A DNA stretch of 64,000 bases, from NCBI RefSeq assembly GCF_000814675.1, contig NZ_JWIG01000001.1, forward strand, positions 124,001-188,000, given 5' to 3'. Shown here one piece after another: positions 47,251 through 56,391 of this stretch; the first letter of the stretch is position 1; every line of letters begins with the position of its first letter. The DNA comes from Pseudoalteromonas distincta. GTDB lineage: Bacteria > Pseudomonadota > Gammaproteobacteria > Enterobacterales > Alteromonadaceae. A model generated the notes under the pieces. That model did not search any database. It saw nothing but the letters and a program-made list of their open reading frames with translations, and was not told where the DNA came from. A program made the position numbers and the translations under genes.

Positions 47251-47641
47251 TTAAAAAAAAACAACTATTATTTGTTTTATTAATATACAACAAGATTACT
47301 ATTCATTCAGAATATACATGTAAATAATTTATTACAATTTTATTGTGAATTAATTAATTTAATTATTACTCGCATTTAGGCTGTATTTGTTATTTCCAAA
47401 ATAAAGCATGTGCGCCTATTTCAACCTCCTTCAGCGCATAACATCTGCTTTAAAATCATCCAAAAACATACAAAAAACCATACTAAAATCACATTTCAGT
47501 CTAATTGCTAACACTTAAGTTACATGATATTAATGTCGTCGCTTGTTATATCAATCCGCTTAAATATGGGATTTATTTAACAATTTAAAAAGGATTGGTA
47601 TAGAGCAACTAAATTTATAACATATCAACAAGGACTTAAGG
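47251..47641. other. Upstream region of second TonB-dependent receptor
   Basis: AT-rich 390 bases with no ORF. Near its end, TATATCAATCC (47547-47557) and GGATTGGTATA (47592-47602) form an inverted repeat that resembles the ends of the 160-bp element (see finding). AAGGACTTAAGGATG gives the receptor's ribosome site. Confidence 0.5.
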
Positions 47642-50233
47642 ATGAAGCAATCAATTGCATTTACACCTAGCTTAATTGCAGGTGCTACAATCGCACTTTC
47701 AGCAGGTTTTACAACAACAACTTACGCTGCTGAAGAAGCTAAAAAAGTAGAGCGCATTGAAGTAACTGGCTCACGAATCAAACGTTCAGACATCGAAGGA
47801 CCTTCTCCGGTTCAATCAATCGCAAGAGCTGATATTGAGAACATGGGTTATGACAACCTACAACAACTCCTCGAAAGAATGCCTGTCGCGGGTAGCGGTA
47901 CTTTCTCAACACGTGGTAACAACCAAGATTCAACTGCAAATGGTTCTGCTGCTGTTAGTTTACGTGGCTTAGGTGCTGATGCTACGCTCGTACTCATCAA
48001 TGGCCGTCGTGTATCTATTAGTGCATTTGCCGAAGGTATCACAAACTCATTTGTAGATATTAACAGTATCCCAGTTTCTGCCATTGAGCGAATCGATATA
48101 CTAAAAGATGGTGCTTCAGCTATCTACGGCTCAGACGCAGTAGCGGGTGTTGTAAACGTTATCTTGAAAAAAGACATTGACGGTGTTGAAGTTAATTTGG
48201 GCTACGGTGGTACTGATGGCCCTAGCTATGAAGAAACAACAGCAAGTTTAGTATGGGGTACTACTAGCGAGAAAAGTAGCGCGTCAGTTATTATCGATTA
48301 CTTCAAAAATACATCTCTTTCTTCTGATGAAATGGGCAGCTTAGGTACAGCAAATCAATCACCTTATGGTGGTGAAGATTTTCGCTCATCTCGTGGCTTC
48401 CCTGGATATTTTTATGTAGACGGTGTTAAAACAATTGATCCGGCTTGTCCTGCTGAAAATGCAACTTCAAGCGGCAGTTGTTTATTTGATTACGGCCCTT
48501 ACGGTTATATCGCACCAGCGTCTGAACGCGTGGGTGCTATTTCTCAATTTGAATATAACTTTGATAATGGCATTACGGGCTTTTTAGAAATGGCAGTACA
48601 GCACAATACGTCTGTTGCAGCCGGAGCCCCTACTCCACTTGATGAAGATGCAGGCTTAACTGTCCCAGCTAGCCACCCTAACAATCCATTTGGTGAAGAC
48701 ATTCAAATTGGTCGTTACCGTACAGTTGATGCTGGCGCACGCCAATGGGATATTGAATCAGATACTCTTCGCTTTGTTGCAGGGCTTAGAGGTGAGTTTA
48801 ATGACTGGAGCTGGGAAACCGCTGTACAAAAAGGCCGAAGTAAATCTCTGCAAACAGGTGATAGAACACAAGGTTGGGTGCGTACTGATTTCTTACAACA
48901 AGAAATTGATGCAGGAAACTACAATCCATTTGGTGGCACATACAACGACCCTGCTGTAATTGATCGTATTACAACAAGCTTAGTGCGTCGTGGTGAGTCT
49001 CACATGACTTCCTTTGATGCAAACATTACAGGCGAAGCATTTAGTTTTGGCGATGATGTAGTAATGATGGCTGCAGGTATTGAGTACCGTGAAGAAGACG
49101 TTAATGACATTCCTGATGATCAATTTCAACGTGGTTTAATATTTGGCACAGAGTCTGTATCTGCATCTGCAGATCGTGAACAATACGCAGCCTATGTCGA
49201 GTTTTCTATCCCTCTTGCTGATAATTTAGAGCTACAACTTGCTGGCCGTTACGATGACTACAGTGACTTCGGTACAACAACAAACCCTAAAGTAGCTCTT
49301 CGCTGGGCGCCTACTGATGAAATCACAGTGCGTGGCTCTTGGGCACAAGGCTTTAGAGCGCCTTCTTTGGCACAAGTTGGTTTAGGTCCATCTCAAGAAA
49401 GCCAATTCTTTGTAGATACATACCGATGTGAAGCAACGGGCCTTGATTGTGATGCACTTGATTACAACATTGAATTTGCTGGTAACCCTGACCTTGAAGC
49501 TGAAGAATCAGAATCATGGAATGTCGGCTTTATTTGGGCGCCTTCTGCTGAGTTTGGTTTAAGTGTCGATGTGTGGAGCATCACTCAAGATAACAAAATT
49601 GATGAGCAAGAGTTTGGTCCAATTTATAACTCTGAGTGTAATAACCAAGATAGTACTGTATGTGTACGCTTAACACCTACAGGTGGCGATAGCTTAGGAA
49701 CAATTCAAAAAATTTACAGCACATTTGAAAACGTTTCTTCGCAAGAAGTATCTGGGGTTGATGTTTCAGCTAACTATAATCACTCACTTGATGACTTAGG
49801 TTTATTGAAATTTAATTTAGAATGGGCATACCAAGATAAATTTGAAAAAGATGGCCGCGATTACACCGGTGAGTATGGCTATCCAGAGCACCGCTGGATT
49901 TTCTCTACAAACTGGGAAATTGGCGAGTTTAATACAAACGTAAACATCAGTTATGTAGGTGAGTTTGAAGATACCCCAGATATTGATTTTGACGGTAATT
50001 TAGACTTTGATAGCAATACATCACGTATGGTTGATTCGCAAACATTGGTAGATTTACAAACATCTTATCGTGTTACTGACTCAACTAAAGTATCGTTAGG
50101 TGTAAATAACTTATTTGATGAAGAGCCACCATTTGCAATTGGTGATGGCGACGCTGATCTATACGGTTATGCTTCAGGTGTACACAACCCTAGAGGCCGA
50201 TACTTCTACACTAAAGTTAGTTTCTCGTTTTAA
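47642..50233 (+). CDS. TonB-dependent outer-membrane receptor
   Basis: 863 residues. Signal peptide about 1-29 (TYA-AEEAK); IEVTGSRIKRSDIEGPSPVQSI, a form widespread in Alteromonadales and Xanthomonadales receptors; plug VSLRGLGADATLVLINGRRVS, IERIDILKDGASAIYGSDAVAGVVNVILKK; a long barrel with VRGSWAQGFRAPSLAQVG; C-terminal YFYTKVSFSF ending in Phe. This GSRIKR/LINGRR class is frequently tied to carbohydrate or peptide uptake, but the substrate is not evident here and no degradative genes lie nearby. Confidence 0.92.
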   Translation: MKQSIAFTPSLIAGATIALSAGFTTTTYAAEEAKKVERIEVTGSRIKRSDIEGPSPVQSIARADIENMGYDNLQQLLERMPVAGSGTFSTRGNNQDSTANGSAAVSLRGLGADATLVLINGRRVSISAFAEGITNSFVDINSIPVSAIERIDILKDGASAIYGSDAVAGVVNVILKKDIDGVEVNLGYGGTDGPSYEETTASLVWGTTSEKSSASVIIDYFKNTSLSSDEMGSLGTANQSPYGGEDFRSSRGFPGYFYVDGVKTIDPACPAENATSSGSCLFDYGPYGYIAPASERVGAISQFEYNFDNGITGFLEMAVQHNTSVAAGAPTPLDEDAGLTVPASHPNNPFGEDIQIGRYRTVDAGARQWDIESDTLRFVAGLRGEFNDWSWETAVQKGRSKSLQTGDRTQGWVRTDFLQQEIDAGNYNPFGGTYNDPAVIDRITTSLVRRGESHMTSFDANITGEAFSFGDDVVMMAAGIEYREEDVNDIPDDQFQRGLIFGTESVSASADREQYAAYVEFSIPLADNLELQLAGRYDDYSDFGTTTNPKVALRWAPTDEITVRGSWAQGFRAPSLAQVGLGPSQESQFFVDTYRCEATGLDCDALDYNIEFAGNPDLEAEESESWNVGFIWAPSAEFGLSVDVWSITQDNKIDEQEFGPIYNSECNNQDSTVCVRLTPTGGDSLGTIQKIYSTFENVSSQEVSGVDVSANYNHSLDDLGLLKFNLEWAYQDKFEKDGRDYTGEYGYPEHRWIFSTNWEIGEFNTNVNISYVGEFEDTPDIDFDGNLDFDSNTSRMVDSQTLVDLQTSYRVTDSTKVSLGVNNLFDEEPPFAIGDGDADLYGYASGVHNPRGRYFYTKVSFSF

Positions 50234-50272
50234 CTTTACGAGCTTATTTTAAAGTGAGCTAACGCTACAAAT

Positions 50273-50303
50273 AAAAAAACCGCCAATTGGCGGTTTTTTT
50301 TAT
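50273..50303. terminator. Bidirectional terminator between the receptor and peroxiredoxin genes
   Basis: AAAAACCGCC, loop AATT, GGCGGTTTTT (about 50275-50298), flanked by A and T runs. Shared by two convergent genes. Confidence 0.93.
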
Positions 50304-50321
50304 TTAAAACTAAGGGCTAAA

Positions 50322-50927
50322 TTATAGCTCGCCTTCGTTTTCAGATAAGAACTTAGCAACGCCTTCAGGGCTTGCGTCCATACCTTTTTTACCTTCAGAC
50401 CAACCAGCAGGACATACTTCACCGTGCTCAGTGTGGAACGCTAGCGCGTCAACCATGCGAAGCATTTCGTCGATGTTACGACCTAGTGGTAAATCGTTCA
50501 CTACTTGATGACGTACGTTACCTTCTTCATCAATTAAGAAAGAACCACGGAACGCAACACCCGCTTCTGGATGCTCAACGTCGTATGCTTTACAAATTTC
50601 GTGTTTAACATCTGCAACTAGTGCGTATTGAACTTTACCAATACCGCCGTCTGCAACAGCAGTGTTACGCCATGCGTTATGTGAGAATTGTGAATCGATA
50701 GAAACACCAATTACTTCTACGCCACGCTTTTGAAACTCTTCAAAACGCTTATCAAATGCAATAAGTTCAGAAGGACATACAAACGTGAAATCTAGTGGGT
50801 AAAAGAAGATAACTGCTTTTTTACCTTTAATTGTTTCATGAAGGTTATAGCTATCTACAATTTCACCGTTACCAAGAACAGCTGCAGCGGTAAAGTCTGG
50901 TGCCTGGCGGCCTACTAATACACCCAT
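50322..50927 (-). CDS. Typical 2-Cys peroxiredoxin (AhpC/Prx1 type)
   Basis: 201 residues. Peroxidatic C51 in YPLDFTFVCPSELIAF and resolving C171 in HGEVCPAGW; catalytic Arg in FRGSFLIDEEG. Reduces peroxides with thioredoxin or AhpF as donor. The C-terminus lacks the YF motif and is short, the robust bacterial form. ATG at 50925-50927 has GGAG at 8 bases; the ORF runs 15 codons further up without support. Confidence 0.93.
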   Translation of the reverse strand: MGVLVGRQAPDFTAAAVLGNGEIVDSYNLHETIKGKKAVIFFYPLDFTFVCPSELIAFDKRFEEFQKRGVEVIGVSIDSQFSHNAWRNTAVADGGIGKVQYALVADVKHEICKAYDVEHPEAGVAFRGSFLIDEEGNVRHQVVNDLPLGRNIDEMLRMVDALAFHTEHGEVCPAGWSEGKKGMDASPEGVAKFLSENEGEL

Positions 50928-51254
50928 TTTATTCTCCAAATATTTTGAGTTTGTTTTCAATTGCTTTCGCAATGCTGGTACTTATATGGGCGCTAAAAAT
51001 TAAAAACCAATAGCGCATACATATAATTAATTGGAATTCTAAAGTTATTCACCACAAAAGAACAATCGCATTTAACGATGTGAGCAATCGAAAATAACGA
51101 ACACTTGCAACTTGCACTAATCTGCTTAAATAATAGGTCTATTTTAAAGGGTAAGTTGCGTTGTAACTAAGTAGAAATTTTAAAAATATCGAAGTGGTTT
51201 ATACATTAAACTTTTTAGAATTTCATATACGGTGACGCTAAATTTTACAGATAT
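50928..51254. other. Intergenic region upstream of the peroxiredoxin gene
   Basis: About 330 bases. Contains GCGCTA/TAGCGC arms near 50991-51017, a possible operator. No convincing OxyR pattern and no ORF seen. Confidence 0.35.
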
Positions 51255-51280
51255 AAAAAAACCTGCAAATGCAGGTTTCT
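51255..51280 (-). terminator. Terminator after fadR
   Basis: AAACCTGC (51259-51266), loop AAAT, GCAGGTTT (51271-51278), T-run on the minus strand. Confidence 0.88.
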
Positions 51281-51294
51281 CGCTTAGACTAGAC

Positions 51295-52008
51295 TTAGTC
51301 CATTATATCTGAGGGCATATCACCACGGATTTTTTGCCAAATCTCACCCGTTTGATGACCATATTTACGCATCATAGAAATAGCACCATCATGCTCTTTA
51401 TTTTCTGCCAAAATGGTTAAATCTTTATAAAACTGACGAGCAAGTTCACGAGTTCCGGCATCAGAGAAGTAATGACAACCAATCTTTGAATAAAAGCCTC
51501 TAAAACCATTAAGTATTAATACATAAATACGGTTATTACCCGCAACGGCTAATTCGTGATGCACTTTATAATCATAGTCAGCAAATGCTTGAGCGGTGTC
51601 TTCTAGCTCATGGCTTTGTGATAAAATTTCAATCACGCGTTCAGGATTTAACTTAATTGCAGCACGTGTATAAATAGCACTAATATTAGTACGTGCAGAT
51701 AAGAGCTGATCTGTCAGCTCTGGCATCTTGTCTTCATCTAAGCGCGCTAATGTTTCAAGAATGTTTAAGCCAGACGTTTCCCAAAAGTTATTTACTTTTG
51801 TCGGTTTACCATGCTGAATTGTTAGCCAACCATCACGTGCTAAACGCTGTAATACTTCTCTCAAGGTTGTTCTTGTAACACCAATTAACTCTGAAAGTTC
51901 TCGCTCGGCAGGTAAAATTGAACCTGGAGGGAAATCGCCGTTCCAAATGGACTCAACTATATATTCTTCAGCAAATCCTGCTGGGCTTTTCGCTTTAAAA
52001 ATTCTCAT
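51295..52008 (-). CDS. fadR: Fatty-acid responsive regulator FadR
   Basis: 237 residues (E. coli 239). GntR-type winged helix: [58 protein letters not shown] (key: PAGFAEx[33 protein letters not shown]), then an acyl-CoA-binding helical domain. Represses fad genes and activates fabA/fabB. ATG at 52006-52008 has GGGAAC upstream. Divergent from dsbB, as expected from enteric neighbourhoods where nhaB intervenes. Confidence 0.96.
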   Translation of the reverse strand: MRIFKAKSPAGFAEEYIVESIWNGDFPPGSILPAERELSELIGVTRTTLREVLQRLARDGWLTIQHGKPTKVNNFWETSGLNILETLARLDEDKMPELTDQLLSARTNISAIYTRAAIKLNPERVIEILSQSHELEDTAQAFADYDYKVHHELAVAGNNRIYVLILNGFRGFYSKIGCHYFSDAGTRELARQFYKDLTILAENKEHDGAISMMRKYGHQTGEIWQKIRGDMPSDIMD

Positions 52009-52445
52009 CCAGTTCCCACTCGAATTAATCAACACTCATCGTTTTACACGAATAACTGACTGATTGTACCAGACGAAGCACAACTAACAAGTAAAGTAAT
52101 ATATATTAATAAAGCAAATGGGTAGAAATTTAAAATTAATAAATAATTAAATTTGGGTTTCTCTAATTTAGCTACAATGCATGAATATCTAGAGTAATAT
52201 TCATTGTAGGTACATTGTTATTATGGAGATATTTTTATTTACGCAGCGCCCGAGCTTAATTAACTTATCCCGCACTTGCCATAAGAAAAAGTACAAAAAA
52301 GTGCAACCATAAAAAATTCTTTATATGATGCATCACCTTGGTATAAGTAAGCAATATAACTGAGCTTATGTATCGATGGGGAAATAATAGAACGTCATTT
52401 AACCTTTGCTAAGGCTGAATTGAGTAGTCATTAATTTCATCTTAT
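52009..52445. other. Long intergenic region between fadR and dsbB
   Basis: About 440 bases without a supported gene. Contains hairpin arms ATGAATAT/ATATTCAT extended by CTACA/TGTAG (52172-52209), a 29-codon frame at 52223 without a good ribosome site, and an orphan terminator at its right end (see next entry and finding). Confidence 0.5.
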
Positions 52446-52472
52446 AAAAAGCGACTTCGGTAGCTTTTTTTT
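52446..52472 (+). terminator. Orphan terminator upstream of dsbB
   Basis: AAAAAGC ... GCTTTTTTTT closing on a CTTCGG tetraloop (52446-52472). No ORF precedes it on the plus strand, so it ends either an untranslated RNA or a dsbB leader. Confidence 0.7.
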
Positions 52473-52538
52473 CCTTTTTGTTGCTGCATACTTTATCCTA
52501 CGTCATAATCTAACGTCCTATTAAAACGCGGAATTTTT

Positions 52539-53057
52539 ATGAACTGGCTTGCACAATTACCTACCCAACGAACCCCGTGGCTTTTATTTACAGCTATCGT
52601 TTTTTTGCTTGAAGTTACCGCTCTTTTCTTTCAATACAAAATGGGGTTAGCGCCTTGCATAATGTGTATATATCAACGCACAGCAGTATTGGGTTTGTTA
52701 GGCGCAGGGATTCTAGGCTCGAGTAAACCACAAAGTAAAACTGTGCGTATGATAGCGTATGTTATTTGGGGGATATCGAGTGTTTGGGGATACTTAATTG
52801 CTCGCGAACATATTGATATGCAAACCACCACAGACCCTTTTGCATTTAGCTGCGAGTTTGAACCAAATTTCCCATCATTTATGCCACTACATGAATGGAT
52901 ACCTAGCTTTTTTCAAGCTACCGGAGATTGTGGGAATATAGATTGGCAGTTTGTTGGCATGAGCATGCCTGCTTGGATGGAAGTGATATTTGGGATTTTC
53001 TCACTAACGCTATTTATTATAATTATTGCCCGTTTATTAATTAAAAAGTCGATTTGA
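52539..53057 (+). CDS. dsbB: Disulfide bond formation protein DsbB
   Basis: Inner-membrane quinone reductase that re-oxidises DsbA. 172 residues, four transmembrane helices. First redox pair C40-I-M-C43 (APCIMCIYQR), second pair C105 and C131 in the periplasmic loop. R48 equivalent (YQR) for quinone binding is present. The ATG at 52539 fits. The next gene starts 1 base after the stop, so they are co-transcribed. Confidence 0.96.
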   Translation: MNWLAQLPTQRTPWLLFTAIVFLLEVTALFFQYKMGLAPCIMCIYQRTAVLGLLGAGILGSSKPQSKTVRMIAYVIWGISSVWGYLIAREHIDMQTTTDPFAFSCEFEPNFPSFMPLHEWIPSFFQATGDCGNIDWQFVGMSMPAWMEVIFGIFSLTLFIIIIARLLIKKSI

Positions 53058-53058
53058 T

Positions 53059-53361
53059 ATGTTTACATTTTTTTCAAGCCAATTAGACCAGCTTAAGCAT
53101 TTAAAAGTACGCCAGCGTCAAGACGTAATTGCGCTTGCATTAAGCAAGCTATCGCCAACTGATAAAGTTCTATTGCGTATTATAAAGTTGCTATTACTTA
53201 GCCCACTATTTTTAATATTCACTGTATTTAAAGGTTGGATATTAATACCATTTTTGATACTTGGCGGATTGTGCTATCCACTATTAACTACACCTATTGA
53301 AATTAACTTTGCTAAAAAGCACTTAAGCGATGCACTAAAACAATTTAATCAGGGCGCCTAG
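53059..53361 (+). CDS. Small membrane protein of unknown function
   Basis: 100 residues with a soluble N-terminal part of about 40 residues (LKHLKVRQRQDVIALALSKLSP), one hydrophobic stretch at about 46-84 long enough for two transmembrane helices, and a charged C-terminus. I do not recognise it with certainty; it may belong to small families (DUF6170-like) seen in Pseudoalteromonas. It follows dsbB by one base, so it is co-transcribed with it. Confidence 0.7.
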   Translation: MFTFFSSQLDQLKHLKVRQRQDVIALALSKLSPTDKVLLRIIKLLLLSPLFLIFTVFKGWILIPFLILGGLCYPLLTTPIEINFAKKHLSDALKQFNQGA

Positions 53362-53385
53362 CACCCTGATTACTATTTAGAAATA

Positions 53386-53724
<339 letters not shown>

Positions 53725-53924
53725 TCAGGAAATCAATAAATAAGGAACTGTAAAGTTCATCACTTAAAGTGTACCTAAACGCATTATCACTATAATCCGA
53801 AATCCTGAAAATGCAGCTGGTACAACAAAGTGATTGCTTAACTAAAGTAAAGTTACCGTTTTTTGTCAAATTTAAGACACCTAAAAATTAATACTTCGCG
53901 CTTGCAAATTTACTTACAAACCAT

Positions 53925-53944
53925 TACTGTACATAAAAACAGTA
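53925..53944 (+). promoter_or_regulatory. LexA (SOS) box upstream of yebG
   Basis: TACTGTACATAAAAACAGTA contains CTGT-N8-ACAG (53927-53942), an exact match to the gammaproteobacterial LexA consensus core. It lies 53 bases before the yebG ATG, where a promoter would be. Confidence 0.85.
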
Positions 53945-53996
53945 ATCTAATGGTTTTTTAAAAACCACGGTGCCAAGCAATTTTGCAGGAGAAATC

Positions 53997-54314
53997 ATGG
54001 CTGTTGTTGTTAAATATGTTGTAGAACGAAACGGAGTCGAGCGTATGACGTTTACTACCAAAAAAGAAGCGGATGCTTATGACAAGATGCTCGATATAGC
54101 AGAATCACTTGAGCTGATGCTAGAAAAGGTAGACGTACCGCTTAGTGAGCAACAAATTGAATCACTTGCTTTAGAAATAGCGAAAAGCAAAGATGATTTT
54201 ATGACCATATTAAAAGGTGGCAAAGATCCAGCTGTTACCAAAGCGCCAGCAAAAAGTAAAAAGTCAGATAACGTTGCATCAATTGAAGATAACAACGATA
54301 AAAAAGTAAGTTAA
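53997..54314 (+). CDS. yebG: YebG family SOS-response protein
   Basis: 105 residues: MAVVVKYVVERNGVERMTFTTKKEADAYDKMLDIAESL (key: VKYVVxRxGVExMTFxxKKEADAYDKMLD), SEQQIESLALEIA. The family is LexA-controlled in E. coli; function is not known in detail. C-terminal tail (AKSKKSDNVAS) is variable. ATG at 53997 with CAGGAG eight bases upstream; ORF extends nine codons earlier without support. LexA box upstream supports SOS control. Confidence 0.93.
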   Translation: MAVVVKYVVERNGVERMTFTTKKEADAYDKMLDIAESLELMLEKVDVPLSEQQIESLALEIAKSKDDFMTILKGGKDPAVTKAPAKSKKSDNVASIEDNNDKKVS

Positions 54315-54352
54315 TTCATAGAATGTTCCCTCCTCGGACGGGACAAACTAAA

Positions 54353-54388
54353 TAAAAAAGGGAGCAACTAAGTTGCTCCCTTTTTTTA
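54353..54388 (+). terminator. Terminator after yebG
   Basis: AAAAAGGGAGCAAC, loop TAA, GTTGCTCCCTTTTTTT (54355-54387). Confidence 0.93.
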
Positions 54389-54390
54389 TT

Positions 54391-54550
54391 ATACCAATTC
54401 GCTTAATTAAGTGATCTCTTTGAGGGTGAAAAAACGTGTTGGTAGCTAGGCAAAAATTCGATATTTAGTTATTCTAAATGAGAATTTTTTAACACCGATA
54501 GCAACACGTTTAGCCCCGCAAAATGATTAAGTATTATTGCGGATTGGTAT
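54391..54550. mobile_element. 160-bp palindromic MITE-like element, copy 2
   Basis: Terminal inverted repeats ATACCAATTCGC (54391-54402) and GCGGATTGGTAT (54539-54550), 11 of 12 matched. Further nested pairing CGTGTTG/CAACACG (near 54435 and 54502), and AAAAATTC/GAATTTTT around the centre. Same length and strongly similar sequence to 15062-15221. It starts three bases after the yebG terminator and ends 39 bases before the putP stop. Confidence 0.88.
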
Positions 54551-54551
54551 T

Positions 54552-54583
54552 AATTACTACTCATTTTAAAATAAATAGTAATT
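54552..54583 (-). terminator. Weak inverted repeat after putP
   Basis: AATTACTA (54552-54559) and TAGTAATT (54576-54583). A-T rich stem; may end the putP transcript but is not a convincing terminator. Confidence 0.35.
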
Positions 54584-54588
54584 GCTAA

Positions 54589-56060
54589 TTAAAGCTCTTT
54601 TTCTACTTCATCAAATAAAGCAGTGATGTTTTGCTCAGGCTCTTTTGTTACTAAGCTAACAACAACAATTGCAATACTTGCTAAAATAAAGCCAGGTACT
54701 ATTTCGTACATAAAGCTACTTAAGCTTTCACCATTGATAGTAAATGGTCCATATATCCAAATTAGCACAGTAAATGCGCCTACTAACATACCAGCTAACG
54801 CACCAGCAAAGTTCATGCGTTTCCAATAAAGGCTAAACAATACAAGTGGTCCAAACGCAGCACCAAAGCCAGCCCACGCATTACTTACTAGGTCTAAAAT
54901 AGAGCTATCTCTGTCGTAAGCTAAATAAATAGCGAACATAGCAACTACGGCAACACTTATACGGCCAACAGCAACTAGCTCTTTATCACTGGCATCTTTA
55001 CGTAAGAATGTTTTATAGAAATCTTCTGTTAATGAACTTGAACTAACCAATAATTGAGATGAGATAGTACTCATAATCGCAGCCAAAATTGCAGCAAGTA
55101 AAAAGCCAGCAATAAGTGGGTGGAACAGCAATTCAGAAAGAATTAAGAAAATTGTTTCAGGGTCTTCAACTACAATGTTGTTCTCATAAGTATAAGCTGC
55201 ACCAAATATACCAGTACCAACAGCACCAATGGCAGCAACAATCATCCATGTCATACCAATACGGCGTGCTTTAGGCATATCTTTAACACTACGTACCGAC
55301 ATAAAACGAACAATGATATGTGGTTGGCCAAAATAACCTAAACCCCAAGCCATTGCAGAAATAATACCTAATGCAGAACCTGCACCAATCCAGTTAAGCA
55401 TATCTGGATTTACGCTATGTAAAGTTGATTCTAAAGGTTGTTCAAGCAAAGAGTATGCAACCGTTGGTACTAGAATAAGTGCAATGAACATAATACAACC
55501 TTGCACAAAGTCAGTTAAGCTTACAGCTAAAAAACCACCAAACAAGGTATATAAAACAACTACGCCCGTTGTAATGTATAAACCCATCTCATAAGTTAAA
55601 CCAAATGAGCTTTCAAACAATTTACCACCAGCGACAACACCAGATGAAGTATAAAGAGTAAAGAAAACAATAATTACCACAGCTGATACAACACGCAATA
55701 AGTTGGATTTATCATTGAAGCGATTTGAAAAGTAATCTGGGATGGTTATAGAGTCATTTGCTTTTTCAGTGTAAACACGTAATCTCGGTGCAACTAACAG
55801 ATAGTTTAACCAAGCACCAAGCCAATTGCTATCCATGTACTACTAAAACCAGTAACAAACATCGCACCAGGTAGGCCCATTAAAATCCAGCCACTCATAT
55901 CAGATGCACCTGCAGACAGTGCAGCTACACTTGGAGATAGATTTCGTCCACCTAACATGTAACCAGATACATCGTCAGTAGATTGCTTATATGCATATAG
56001 TCCGATACCTAACATTACAATAAAATATAATGCTAGTGAAATAATCATTCCTGTTTCCAA
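54589..56060 (-). pseudogene. putP: Sodium/proline symporter PutP, broken by a frameshift
   Basis: Two frames together make PutP. The N-terminal piece (56060-55806, METGMIISLALYFIVMLG, ASDMSGWILMGLPGAMF) stops after TWIAIGLVLG; the C-terminal piece (to 54589) resumes with AWLNYLLVAPRLRVYTE. Joined they give about 492 residues, the normal PutP length. The break lies at 55800-55825, where GGTGCTT is followed by GGTTAAAC; adding back one 7-base copy (GGTGCTT) restores the frame exactly. The rest is intact (DYFSNRF, FGQPHIIVRFM, SSSSLTEDFYK). So this is a recent inactivation, a phase-variable switch, or a sequencing error. An ATG at 55836 could in theory restart translation. Confidence 0.9.
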
Positions 56061-56391
56061 ATTAGCCTCCGCATAATTATTAATAATAGGCTTTAATCCA
56101 AATAATGACTCTTAAAATTTTATAGTTAAGACACTATTGGGGTAAAAACCATTCTCGCTGACTATATCATGCTTGATAATAAAATCTCCAACTTGTTGCC
56201 CTCACCTGATACAAAAATACTCATGTTGAATAATTTTAAAGCGAATTGGTGAAATATAATAAATTAAATACAAGAAACACCTTAATTTTTAATGATAATT
56301 TATTAATCTAGCAAATATACGTAATGCTATTTTGAGTCTTTTGCCATATATTATTACAATACCTAATTAGATTACTCTTACGGAACTGTTT
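56061..56391. other. Intergenic region between putP and the EAL-HDOD gene
   Basis: About 330 AT-rich bases with both divergent promoters. GCGAATTGGTG (56241-56251) equals the terminal 11 bases of the 160-bp element copy 1, without a clear partner; it may be a relic or chance. No ORF. Confidence 0.4.

Noticed and set aside
47213-47640. Possible tmRNA gene next to smpB
   Set aside because: I looked for the tRNA-like ends and an ANDENYALAA-type tag reading frame and did not see them.
52053-52073. AACTGACTGATTGTACCAGAC upstream of fadR as a FadR self-operator
   Set aside because: Half-sites resemble ACTGG/CCAGT but spacing does not fit the FadR consensus; support is too weak.
52223-52312. 29-codon frame MEIFLFTQRPSLINL... 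in the fadR-dsbB gap
   Set aside because: No convincing ribosome site and no recognised family; could be chance in a non-coding interval.
53347-53371. AATCAGGG/CCCTGATT inverted repeat at the end of the small membrane protein gene as a terminator
   Set aside because: It overlaps the stop codon and has no T-run on either strand; kept out of the feature list.
55806-55836. Reading the two putP pieces as two real genes with an overlap
   Set aside because: Both match adjacent parts of one transporter, and a single 7-base change restores a normal-length protein.
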